Shown here one piece after another: positions 46,872 to 59,264 of a stretch of 64,000 bases of DNA. The notes under the pieces are model-generated. The model made no database searches and was not told the DNA's origin. It was given only the letters and a program-made list of their open reading frames with translations. Position numbers and translations under genes: made by a program. The number at the start of each line of letters is the position of its first letter. Positions within the stretch are counted from its first letter, which is position 1. This DNA comes from Paramacrobiotus metropolitanus (lineage: Eukaryota > Tardigrada > Eutardigrada > Parachela > Macrobiotidae): positions 1,054,001-1,118,000 of the forward strand of contig NW_026570245.1 of assembly GCF_019649055.1 (NCBI RefSeq). Direction: 5' to 3'.

Positions 46872-47807
46872 ATTTCCTGACATATGTTATTTCCGCTTTC
46901 GGTTTACTGATAAAACACTTGGGGCTGAAGCATTTGTTTTTGATCGAGAGGAGCTACTTTCGCTCACCGAAACAGAACAACATTGGGTGTGATCGTACTC
47001 CAGTCCTACTCATATGCAGCTGCGCGCTGAGCAGGAAGAAAATTATTTTACACTATATGGGGACTACTAACCGTTATGCATTCAGTTTTCAGAATCTAAT
47101 AAGCCGTAGTAAGCGGCAGTTAAAAAGGCCGCCTTTTTATATTCTCGTAAATAAATAAAAAATCAACGGGCCAGAGAAGTAAGCTACGCACAGGTGCGTT
47201 ATTAGTGAAAATGCTTCAAGCAAAAGTGAAAGTCAAATCGAGTTTTCATGGCATAACGTTTGTACTATATACCAGAAGGTGACCTTTGATTGTTTTAAAA
47301 GCGTTAAACTGTTGGGGCGCGCAGTCTTTTTTTGGTCTATTTTGCATCAGCATTTGGATCGGACCGTTACAGAAAACAATGAAAAAATGTTAGGGGAAGG
47401 TAAACATTTTTAGGAATGAGCCGTCCATGTAGCACAGTATTATCTGATATCTTACATTTCTCGTAGTTATTGGCAATTAGAAGTATCGCATGGTGAAAAG
47501 TGGAAACGTAGGGTAAACTCCAGCTTCACACGTCACAATGGGTGCAGTTCAGTAATTCGGAGAGCGCTTCCACATTTTGATGTGCCCCGATAGATACAGG
47601 GCGATAAAAGTCTGTAAGAAATTAAATCTTAATTAGATTTAAGTAGATTATCAAGTTGTTTCGAAGTCCAAGATATAGTATGCTGTTACAGTGTATATAT
47701 ATGCACATCTAATACGAGGTAGGTATCTGTACTAATTACATAACGACTCAAGGAATCGGTACATCTCGTCTGTGCTGGTAACATTGCACACAGAAGCACA
47801 TTACGCT
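46872..47807. other. Spacer between family genes D and E
   Basis: No supported gene. An AATAAA at 47150-47155 could end gene D transcripts. Confidence 0.4.
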
Positions 47808-47817
47808 TATATATAAA
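47808..47817 (+). promoter_or_regulatory. TATA box of gene E
   Basis: TATATATAAA about 105 bp before the start codon; strong core promoter match. Confidence 0.65.
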
Positions 47818-47919
47818 TCGGTAAGCCTTTTAATCAATTTAGTACCGCACTTCAACTTGGTTTCCGGCAGGAGCGTCTACAGCGTGCCTACAGTTTTCGA
47901 CGGCTTCTAATTCTGTAAA

Positions 47920-49241
47920 ATGGAAAAGCTTCTGTTCTTTCTCGGAGTGGTAGCCGTGGTAAGATTTCATTAAATCAAAGTATACAGAGTATTGTTGTAC
48001 ATATTTTGTCACTATTATTAATTTTAATAACCGTAGGTTGCTGCTGATAACACGCGTGTTGAATTCAAGTTGTACAATTATACAAGCAGCGGTACTTTAC
48101 ACAATGGCGATAAGTGCGATATCGGAACCCACTGTGATCCTCGCCTGAAAGGTTACGTTGATACGTAAGTTGAAATTACTTAAAAAGGTTCTGTTTTATA
48201 TGCATCTGTTTACCTTACATTAGCTTATATTCTGGAAAATATAACTTGTTGCTGGCATCTATCAGCACAACGAATTTTCTGCATGGTTCGGTCACTACTT
48301 CAGTGTGAGATTACCAAAAACGAGAAAGGTAATTCATATTTGTGCCTAATTAGCGAGAAGCCCGACGCTCCGTGGCCGGGACCACTCCCCATGGAAAAGT
48401 GGGCTTTGATCTACGAGGGTCTCGATATTGCCAATACCGCCCGTCTGAATAAAATTGTATCCCGTGATTTCTGCGCTTCTCCCTACAAGGTACAACTGCG
48501 GTCGAATTCACTGTCTGCTAATTCAGCTCTATAAACGTCTGCTAATTTTTGCTGTTTTCTTTGCTTTGCAGAAGTCGAATTTGCGTGTTCAGGTGAGATT
48601 CTTCGCAGAATGTATATTTGCTTTTTAATTATACATTAAGTACAATATTTACTACTAGCAACAATAAGCATATCCTGCTTATTGATCTTGGTCTTACATA
48701 AATTATTTGTACCATATCTCATGGTATGGAATAATGCCCACTGTGCTAAAAACGATATATAATGTGCGAATTTATAATATCGCATTTAATATAGCTAGGA
48801 AATGTCTGCAGAAGTATATGTTTTTACAAAGAATGTGAATTGGGGACGAGTTTTAGTACATACCCACCTTGATAACAGGTGGACGAAATTGATCCAACCC
48901 GTGTTGACAAAATGGAGCAGTTTATGTGTTTGAGCGGAAGAGATGTTGCCCGTAGTGAAAGATCTGCTGAGTGGTCAGACCCGAAATCCTGTGATGCCCA
49001 TTATTTCCCACGCAAAAATAAGTACGTGCAATACTGTACTTGTACACACATTATTTAATAAAATTTAATGTATATGCCTATATGGTAATTTTGTTACGGA
49101 TGTCATAATTATAGTGAAGCTATAAGCAAGTACTAACGAACACACTCGCATACTTTTCTCGACGTGTGACCTTTCTCTAGGCTCCTCTACAGCTGGCGAG
49201 CATACCCGATTTCTTCATCTGCTTGTGGCAAGACCCTTTAA
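47920..49241 (+). CDS. Secreted six-cysteine family protein E
   Basis: Exons 47920-47958, 48037-48164, 48354-48489, 48572-48592, 48879-49021 and 49181-49241 (528 nt, 175 aa). Signal peptide MEKLLFFLGVVAV. Blocks: NTRVEFKLYNYTSSGTL, DKCDIGTHCDPRLKGYVDT, PWPGPLPMEKWALIY, LNKIVSRDFC, the 21-nt microexon KSNLRVQ, KMEQFMC, W...C and LLYSWRAYPISSSACG. It shares the separate microexon only with C, which suggests these two are close relatives or that the other members lost the intron. It has the clearest TATA box in the family. Confidence 0.88.
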
Positions 49242-50507
49242 AATGTTGACCGCTCTCAAATCGCATCATTGTAAATGTGAAGTGCACTGCGTAGAATTGT
49301 GCCATATTAAAATTCTGATGACACGAATTTCTGAACACGCTTTGGTGGTTTTCATTTGCGGGTAATAAAATCAGGATGAATAACAAAATGAAATTGGTTT
49401 ACGAAATGTTTTACGAAAAATCTCAGATTACATATTAAATATTCCAACACTTTAACTGTTCAACCAATTCGGTATAGACAGTTATATAATTATTATCTTT
49501 TATAAGTATTGAAATTTATAAGGTGACCGGTGACCCTGTTTAATGCAAGACACTGTGTAGGTATATTCTAGTCACTTGGTTTCCGGATACACCGCAAAAG
49601 TATGTACTTAATTACTTAGAAATAAGCGCAAACAGAACAACTGTTTTTTTCTGTTGAGACTTCAGTTTATGGCTGCGCGCGTGATGTATATACATTGTAG
49701 CGGCAAATCCTCGAAAAATAATAATGATGTATTTTAAGATAACTTAACAAAACATTTGTAAAATATATTCGTGTAGATATACAGCGCAGTGTAAAATTAA
49801 TTGCACGTATTGTATAATAATAAAATTATTTCATTTCTATTCACATTGAATAATAATTTCGTTTGCTAATATTGAGCGTGATTTTCCGGTTTATTATAAC
49901 TTAATAATAATGCAAACTGCAAATGGCAGAGCCTATTAACTACACACTGACTCTGGTGTCCGACATTCGCCGCACCTTTTCTCAAGTATCTCTATTGTCT
50001 CTGTCACATAATTCTCCGAGGATTTCCGGTTGACTTCCACCTTTGCTAGAACAAGTTTATTGCGCGGTGTAAATGCTCAATCCTCACACTGAAGTCAGCC
50101 AGACGATTTTTTAAACTGATTAGCCACCGCTTTATGGTGGCTGAGTAAGACACAAGTCAGCGTAAAGGCGTTTAATACTCGTACGTCCAGTTGTACACAA
50201 TAAACATAATGCGATTTATTGGTAAGCATTGCGCATATGCAGCGTCTGGAACAGGGCGGCTGAGTCGACGAACCTGTCATGAGCGGCGGTTGAATAGGCA
50301 TAAAAAAGCAATCACGAATCAATTCATTGTGGTCAGCATTGTTACTGCATGGTTTGTCTAATGCACATGTGCATCTCTATCGTCTTGTCAATGTTGATAA
50401 TTATCTAATCCTTCGTTTTTGAATTTGCATAATTGCTCCCGCGCGATTTTTTTGGAATAATAGTTATTATTCCTGTTGAAATAATCTTAGAGTAAAATCC
50501 ACCGAAG
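49242..50507. other. Spacer between family genes E and F
   Basis: About 1.3 kb with no supported gene or RNA. Confidence 0.45.
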
Positions 50508-52081
50508 ATGATGCTGTACTGCGCCGTGTTGGTTTTGATGTGCGCTGCTCTGGTAGGTTTTTGGAAAGAATAGACACTACTCAGCAGGAAGCTTTTGTGT
50601 TTCGCTTCCAAAACGGTAACATATTCTGAACTCATCCTTATCCAGAGCCAGGGAGTCATGGGTCCTCTCCGAGTGGAAGTGGAACTGCGCCGTCTGAACA
50701 ACAGCCAGGGAATTCTTCACAATGGTAAAATGTGCGATCTGACCAGCTCGTGCGACCATCGAATCACTGGATATTTCGATACGTGAGTAGCAGTAAATTG
50801 CAATTAACTTTTATTTAGACCAGTTCGGCTGGTGTCAGTACTTCTATTCAAGGTTTCGGATTTGAAAAAAAATGTTTTGTTTTAAGTTTTGGTTCGAATT
50901 GATAACCAAAGTTTAACAAGCACAAGATGATAAAAATTATTCATTGAATTGTATGTAATGCACGAACTATATCGAGGCTGTCCATACAGAGATGTCAAGA
51001 GTCCGCACAATTTTGTTATATACTTATATGCGGATGCTACTAATTTTGACCAGTTCGACGTGACGTCTGACTGAACCGGAAGTGCTCGGTTTTTCCTTTG
51101 AAACCGTAAAACGTTATGACATAAAACGTTGTTTTGCATGTTGTTTTTTCTCGCCACTACAGCGATCGGCCCATGGATCCTTGGCCCGGAATGAAGGCTG
51201 TAGACCAGTGGACACTCGTCTTTGAAAAGGACAACGATAATGTGCCCATCGTTAACAAGATCGTTTCGCGCGACGTCTGTGAAATGGACATACAGGTACT
51301 TAATACCCGTCACAACGGTAAAGTGTGTTTGATTGACCCATCTTAATCCCGCGACGTCATGATTTACTCGCCGGGAGATAATCGGAAACTTATATTGATC
51401 AAGTTGGTTATTTATAGCGTGCTAATTTACGGCTCAATGTCGTCGATGTTGATTCGCTGACGAAGAATGACCTTGTCGAGCAGTTTGAGTGTATGGTACC
51501 CGTGGAAAATAATGTGGCCACGAATATTAATCGCGCTTTTTGGTCGACGGAACGGGCATGCAGTGCCAAATTTAATCCGGATAAAATAAGGTAAAACAAT
51601 GACTTTACTGTTCTAAAACCTGCGTTCTAAAACCTGCGTGATACTACTTCGGTCCGAATGAAACTGTATTACACTGCATGAATTAATACGACAACCGTAT
51701 GCAGTGAGTTTCTAACACAAATTTGGTTTTAACCAGTCCTTATTTATAAAACTTTGATTAATCGTAAGTAAATGCCACACACAGCCTATGTTTTCACATA
51801 AAATTTTGTTGATATCACACGTCTGCAAACGTTGGTTCTCTATTTGCAAATCCAAATATTCGTGTTATTTGTGTCTACAAATTGTATTTTCTACGTGTGA
51901 GCTAATGTGGAAGTAATGGATCCGACAGCGGTTTGTTTACTGGTTTCTTGAAGATCGGTTTGTACTAGTGATTTATTTTATTTGCAGGTTAAATTATCGG
52001 TATCGCGTGTTCGGTATTGCTCCTACCGATTGTGGCAAGCCTCCAGCCGGTGCATCGAGCAAGCCAGCTGCCAGATCATAA
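50508..52081 (+). CDS. Secreted six-cysteine family protein F
   Basis: Exons 50508-50552, 50646-50782, 51163-51295, 51418-51590 and 51988-52081 (582 nt, 193 aa). Signal peptide MMLYCAVLVLMCAAL. Blocks: LRVEVELRRLNNSQGIL, MCDLTSSCDHRITGYFDT, PWPGMKAVDQW, VNKIVSRDVC, RANLRLNVVDVD, EQFEC, W...C and LNYRYRVFGIAPTDCG, ending in a short Ala/Ser/Pro/Lys tail. It shares the RRLNN motif with gene A at the far end of the array. All junctions are GT-AG and all phases match the family. Extracellular, function unknown. Confidence 0.88.
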
Positions 52082-53640
52082 TCAAATTTGTCGTCGATTT
52101 GGCTGTATTCCAGTTTTAATCAGTATGACTAGTTGTACGTTCCCACTGTTCGGGACGCGTTTTTCTCCTGCAGTCGCACCACGGGTTTTTCTGTAAATTT
52201 TTTACGTTTACAAGCACGTTTGACCTTGTATGACCAAAATTACTGGTTGCTTGTGTTGTGACAAGCACCTGGTGTTTCGTACTAAAGATGAACAGTTTCA
52301 GAACAGATTGCAATCCATTGTACGTCGAAATTAAAAGCAGTCGCTGTGAATACTTGTTCCTTTTTTAATAACTGCCGAGGTAAATTTTAATATGTGTACA
52401 GTACTGACTTTTGTAGCTTACTGCACATTGCTGTAGTACTGTAGTACTGTTAGGCGTACAAGCAGATGAATTTTATGATTAACAATCATTCACAATACAT
52501 ACCTACTCTAATGTTACTTACCTACTTTTATAGTCTCTCCAAATACAGTTAAATTGCTAATAAACGCGCGCTAAAATAATTTTATTGCAACGCTACCAGA
52601 AAGGCATTTATCGAGATGTCGACGTCAGCTATCGCTTTTCTACTACCGAAAAACAAATGTTCAAAAAGATATCAGTACGAAATACCATACCGGATATTCA
52701 AAATTTTCAAGAAAGCCATATTCAAATAGCCCGACTCAAGCCAGTATAATTAACCATATTCTTTAATTTTGCACAAAATATTATAACAGCTCCCAACCCA
52801 ATATTCACTTGGAATAGGTTGTCAATCTACGGTACTTAAAGCACTCGTACGAACCTACATTTTGGGCTATGAGGACTACCTACTTAGGGTAGCTCGAATT
52901 AATACCGGATGATAGATATGCAGATAACCTTACTGCAGCTGAGTGATTTACAATACGTCGTAGTGCATATGTATACATCTGCCTACAAGGATCCAATCCA
53001 AAAACGATTTCTGCTTATTCTACGTAACTCCTTGTATATTGGAAAGCAAACCAAACATTTTCCGACGGAAGCAGGTTAACCCCTTGTGAATGACAACTTG
53101 CGGAACCGCAAACAACTTGGCTCCATTGTGTAAGCATGCGCGATAACGTCGAACAGCATATTTGTCAACATGCAAATCCTGCAACGTGATATAGCCGGAA
53201 ATGCTTGCACTGGAGGAGGCAGTAGCAGGCTACTGAGGCTAGCAGCTGTATGATCCTGTATCAAGCGCCGCTTCTGTCACGTGACATCGAAACGTCGAAA
53301 AATTTAGAATGCGCAGCGGAATTTATGTATTTCGCGTATACACAGCAAAAAAACTTTACGGTTCGGACTTGTGTATAGTATTTTAATAACTACGTATACG
53401 TGTACAATGTACCGGTAAGATAGCAAATGGGCGGCATACAACACGTAGCGCAGAAAATGGCGAAATGTTAATGGGGGGAGGAAAACATCCGACATGAAAT
53501 GAAATATAGATAGTCAAACCGAAGTATCGGACTACTCGGCAGTTTATGCAGGACAAAACAATCCGTTGCGGATTATACGAATTAAACAAAAAAGTGTAAG
53601 ACATAACACCGTTCCAGTGCACAACAAAAAGCGTAATTAG
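52082..53640. other. Gene-free stretch
   Basis: About 1.6 kb with no supported coding or RNA feature. Confidence 0.45.
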
Positions 53641-53646
53641 TTTATT
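53641..53646 (-). terminator. Polyadenylation signal of the small cysteine-rich gene
   Basis: AATAAA on the minus strand, 53 bp beyond the stop codon. Confidence 0.6.
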
Positions 53647-53698
53647 ACAATTACAAAACGCAAGTCATTACATGATGTAGGATGTAATCGGTCCTACT

Positions 53699-54827
53699 TC
53701 ACACGAGCATGGCAAGAAGAACCTGAAAAGTAAAGCAAATTATAGGTATGTGGCTGATAGCATTTACGGGAACTGAATGCAATACTCCAGCGTCATTGCA
53801 CGTGGAAATTTTGGAAATAAATATTTCAGTATTTCGGCATATTTGTTATTTTACCGTAAAAATCTTTAAACACAGTTTTATCAATCTAACAGAAGAATTT
53901 TACTGACACACTTAACAGCAGAAAAACCGATCAGCGTTGTATCTCTTACCGCTCCGATTGCGCTACCGGCAACGACCTTTTGATTGGTACTGATCGCAGA
54001 ACTGCCCCTAGAACGGAAAGGTTACTACAAAATCTTAAACTAAACAAAATAATGTAATATAACTTGGAAACAGTTACGCAAAAAAATTCTAACTAGCATT
54101 AGTATACATTTACCCGGTGAAACGATCCCATTTGTATTTGGCATAATCGCCGACCGTGCAGCAGTAGGGAATGGAGGCAACGTCAGTGCGACAGCAATAG
54201 TCTTTGCCACTGGCTTCGCCGGTAAAGGCTTCGCCAATTTTGTTGATACCGGGACACGTCCCGGCAATCCCGCAGTCCATTCCAGCTTCACATACTGTTG
54301 TAAAACAATGAAGACGCATGGAATTATCTTGACATGTACCACGTGGCTCACTTTTTATGGATTTGATTACTCAAGAAAAATTACTTTTCTACATTTCAAC
54401 AGGAAATATAAATGCAGACAACTGTGAGAGCATTTCTTGTTAAAGCTTTTTAAAAACGCATTCCGCTGTAATCAGTACAATACTATATGGGGGAAGTTTT
54501 AGGCAGTGTTACCGGGTCATACAGTACGATCTGTGTCATGATAATTTGTAATGAACGGTGTGTGTATTACAGAAGTATATGGATGTATTTTTTGGTTATA
54601 CGTGAAGGCACAAGTTTTTTTGGAGAAATGAATTCAAAGCAACACATTTCTAAGGAAATCGCGTTACTAGTTTTTAAGCGTATTTACACATACAAGTACA
54701 CAAATTTTATAGCGAACGCGCGCGCCGTTGGTTGCAAAAGTGTAAAATATTACTAGTTCAGTAATAATGATAACTTACCATAGAAGCAGGCCGTCAAAAC
54801 CGTCAAAGCGATAACAATTCGGTTCAT
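53699..54827 (-). CDS. Small cysteine-rich surface protein, Shisa-like or GPI-type
   Basis: Exons 54779-54827, 54114-54294, 53950-54001 and 53699-53722 (306 nt, 101 aa). Signal peptide MNRIVIALTVLTACFY. The extracellular part has CEAGMDCGIAGTC, then two paired cysteines, DYCC and PYCC, then a Tyr/Lys/Trp stretch. The C-terminus (VVAGSAIGAVLLAMLV) is short and hydrophobic, as in a GPI-attachment signal or a short membrane anchor. The CC...YCC arrangement recalls Shisa-type proteins, but the match is loose and the cytoplasmic tail typical of Shisa is missing. An acceptor-like TTTTTTAG upstream of the ATG suggests a leader intron. Function unknown. Confidence 0.72.
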
Positions 54828-57800
54828 GATGCTGATGTGATTCCTCGAAATAAACACTAAAAAATAGAAAAAAAATAGAATTGGCAGAACAAATTAATAG
54901 AAACACATGTATCTGACACTAGTACTGCCCACACAATATTGAAGTAATGGTTTTGAAAGTGTATAAAAGTACCGGAAAGGCGATCAGCAATAAATAAGCG
55001 CGTACAGTTACCAACAATAAACCTTGCTTAAAATTTTTGACAATAAAAGTTCACCGCCAACGATAGAAACTGACCAATAATGTATGTAGATAGCTTACGG
55101 CAATTTTCCGCCCGCAAAAACACGTTACCCGGTAAATACGTGGTTAGGCGCACATTAACGACAACAACCCAGGCTGTGCAAAAAAATCAGTACTTAATTT
55201 GCTGATACACCAAACGACAAATACACAGGAAGGTACAATGTTGTCAAACTGCTACAGCAGCAGTTTCATTAACATATTATGATCATGACATGCAGAGTTC
55301 GAAGAATGACCGCGGAAAAGCACTTATAGTCAAACATGTTTTGGAGTGCAGATTTTCCCATAAAGGAAATACGGTGCAGGCCGACAGCACAACGGTGTTT
55401 AATAATAATACGGTGTGTACAACAGTGACAGCCGCCGACGAACGCGCGAGGTCGTGCAGTGGTACACAGCCCAGGAAAGACTGTGTATTTGCCAACGGAA
55501 TTAGGAGTTCAATAACAAAAGGAAAGGGTACACCATAAGCAGAAACGTTATTTTGCCGAGCTAGCGATTTGGAGCACTAAAAATATTTATGCGCTCGCGC
55601 CGGCTGCATGTTATTCTTTTGATCTGCTTCTGCAGTCTGCTGTAGACATTCGAAAAATCGGAATTTTTTGTAAGTACCTCAACTTACCTTATAAAATGCG
55701 ACCAACGCTGAAATATCCGACTAAGTAGGATCAACACCGTGTGCGCCGATGAAACAGCAAATTCTGAAAAGGGAACAAACAACTAAATTACAGGCAAAAG
55801 GTTATACTTGTCCGTGCTGCTGTAGTTCTCAGCTAACACGAATGGTTTTCAAATGGTTTTTAAATTCGAAGCGGCTGTACAAGACATATACTGTGCACGC
55901 ATTCGTATGTACAAGTACTATGTACTACACAATACAGTCATGCATGTTGATATCCAAATCTGCATGGAAAATTGCAAACATGCATCCGGTCGAATACAAG
56001 AATGAAGGACATCACATATTAATTCTAACAACTTTGTGCTGATCTGAGTGATCTCAGTAATCAGTATGCACTGTGTGAGCGAATACTAAAAGAAGGAAAA
56101 ATGTCAGTGTGCATATATTTTAAATCATAGATGGTACACTGAATGCAGTATGCATCAAATTCGAAATTATCGTAAAAATAACCATAAACCGGGAGCACTC
56201 GCTTACCGTTATTGGAGTCACAATATCGTTACTCGCACTGTACTCTACAGTTCTACTGTACCAAGTGAACGTATTTTTCACCTGCAGATTTTTGGATTGC
56301 ACTTACCCAGACTACCTCGCTTTAAAGAGCAAAACTGCTCAATTACACAATCAAAGTGGCAGTTAGTGAGAAAGTTGGACAACAAAAAGTTCCTTACAAC
56401 ATAAGATGCGTGATGTTGGCTGACCACGTAAAATGTGCTCTAATGGACCTTTTTTACTGACGATCACGAACACAACTGTGCTATGTGTCAATTGTGTCTG
56501 CCTACATACAGAATCTATACTATTCCCGCAGTGGCTGCTGTCTGCAACTTCTCCCAGTGCCTCGAGAATAATTTCCCCATCCTCTCAATTTTCCATTCAA
56601 CTCAGCCCCTTCTGCTACAGCATAGAGAGCAGGCGGACGATTTGAGTGATGGGGCACATGCAGAAAGTTTCTAACAACGGAGAGGCGGCAACAGGAAGTT
56701 TCCGCATCGTATTGGCCTGTGTATAGTTATCGATCGCAACGCCATCTTTGCCCTCGGCCTGAGGAATGCATGGGCGCTCGCCGACCGGACGAGGCGCGCT
56801 GCAGTCTGCAGGGAGATGCACATCCGGTCCAACGTCTTCGTTGGCATGCAAATATATGCACGGTGCAGTGGCAGAATTTTGTGATACAATCTTACAAAAA
56901 CATGTGCGATAACCTAAAAATGTGCTACAATTTATGTTGGGATTGCAATCATGATCAGGTTTTTGTGAGTTTAATTGTTCGCTAACGTTATAAAAATTCA
57001 AAGACCTAGAAACAAATTTCGTGTACTATACATATACTACAAATAATTCAGAAAAAGCTAACAAATAATTATTCTTATTGAAATCGGCTATGCCCTTCAG
57101 TAACATAACACAGACATTAGTTTGCCTGTAATAATGAAATTGTCATAAGTCAGAAATTACACGGGGTACAGCTATCTGTACATAATCATTATAATGTACT
57201 TTCACAGTTACTGAAGAAGTTTTGTGTCCCTCGTTATAGCGCCACAATTGTCCAAAAGGTTATTTGCATCTGTACAATACTTTTAACAGCAGTTTGCAAA
57301 ATTCAACTTTATCACATTCCGGTCGTGTTTCGCACAACAAAGGAAGAAAGGTGTGCAGTTCCGCTGATGTCTCCTAAATTCTAAATGTGAAAACGCGTAT
57401 TTTCCAATTCAGAAAGCATTGTACTACGTACAAGTATTTTTCATTACGCTGTAAAGAATTTGTGAACGCGGCTAGCTGTATAAAAACTTCGGCGCCGGTC
57501 TCTGGAACTGAATTTACGCAGTGCATTCTAGTGGTTAATTTTTTCCACTTCCAATGCCCGCACTCGCAATACTTACTTAATGCATGTGTATTGTGTATGT
57601 ATGTTCTCCCCGATAATAAATTGCGTTATTACCTACCTGACAATAACGAGATCAACCCGTACCCAGTAAAGTCGTAGTGCTTGTGCATGCAGTACGGTAA
57701 AATTGTAGAGGCGCATAGAACAAAAGATAACCGGTGCCACATCCGACTGATCTTCGGCCGCGTCGCACAGACACTTTTACAAATAGTACGATTACTTATA

Positions 57801-59264
57801 CTCCTATTGTATGCAAAGGTTGTAAAAATAATTGTTGGTCCATCCAGTGTACACTCTAGCGTAGTTTGATGTCCGCTTTTGGGAACTAAGGTTCAAAAAC
57901 AAAAAAAGGCTGGAACCCACTGCAATTTTTACCGAATGTACACATACTGATACTGGTAATCATCGAGCTTTTTATTACCAATTTTTACAGGAAGACTGTG
58001 AAGCGCGCACTTAAAACTTAAAAGTAAAAACTATGTACTGACCACCGTACTGACACTGAGTATTGTGTAGCACTAATAAAAGTTATAATAGTTCTAGTTC
58101 GACCGTCTATGGAGTCTGCATGGTTTATAATTTTTTATATCTATAAGTACAATTTATTGTACAAAGTATATAAGCATGATCGAGCACTCTTCCAATATAA
58201 CGGTTTGTAATTATAGAAACGTTACAAGGTGTTTCAAGCCTATGATTACATTATTCATCTTAAGAAGAAAAACAAACACAGAAATTTCTCCAGTAACTGC
58301 AGGTAAGCAAAATTAGGACTAAGTTAAATGTTAGTTTTTTTATAGAAAGAAAGACTATGGTACCGAAGTGACCTATACATTTCAAATCGACACACAAGGG
58401 ACCGGCAAATTCGGTATTTATCGACTCAGCGACACCTCGGCTTCCGATCACATGTTCAATTCGTGCATGTTTATCATCTCGACGCCCATTTGACTCAGTT
58501 CGCTGATAAAGCTGATTCAAAATTGGACGTTGGTCATGACCACCACGCGTTTTTATGATCCAAACTGTTTACAACAAGCCAAAATCCTCTGAATCACCTC
58601 AAGTTTAAAGTCAAACAGCACATGTAAACTGTTGATCCCCGAAGCGGAATGTGCGACAGCTGCGGTAAGGACAATATTTTCGCGCGTTTAAGTGGAAGGT
58701 TGCTTTTCTTCGAACGGCCGCGATGACATTTTGGTGTGTACGTCAGAAAGGAGAAGAGAGACACGGTTAGAAAATCCTTTCTCTACTTCCTATGGAGTAG
58801 CGAGAGGATTTCTCCCCGCCAGCGTCGAGTTCTTCGTAATCAACAGCCAAAAAGCTACGCGCTCGTTGTTTCCGCGAGATCTTGCTGCAAGAATACTGCA
58901 GTACACACATGTACATGTACATACACACGCTGTCTGCAGTTGTAGCGCTCGGCGGCCTCTCTTTTTGCACTTGGCGCATCGGAAGTGTAGGCTATAGCTA
59001 AAAATAGTTGTCGCATATTTGTCCGCGATCCCTGTGTGTCAAATCCTTTAACGTTTCGTTGTAAGCACACATTTCTTTCACCACGATGCTAATTTTATCG
59101 GCAATCTCGTGAGACCCCTTAGTCAGAATGTGCCACGGGTAACGGATGGCGCATTTATTATCTTTGGAGATCCACTGCGCACACCCCACAGTGAAAGTGG
59201 AATTGCAATAAAATTTTTTCCAGGTTTCGTCGGCAATACCGCCTGTAGCAATTTATTGCCAACA
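54828..59264. other. Long stretch without a supported gene
   Basis: About 4.4 kb. A TATAAAAG at 54962 has no reading frame after it. The region may hold the promoter and leader exons of the following phosphatase gene. I found no extracellular or membrane-spanning exon for it here. Confidence 0.4.

Noticed and set aside
54962-54969. TATAAAAG on the plus strand
   Set aside because: No reading frame or splice structure follows, and the nearby gene is on the opposite strand.
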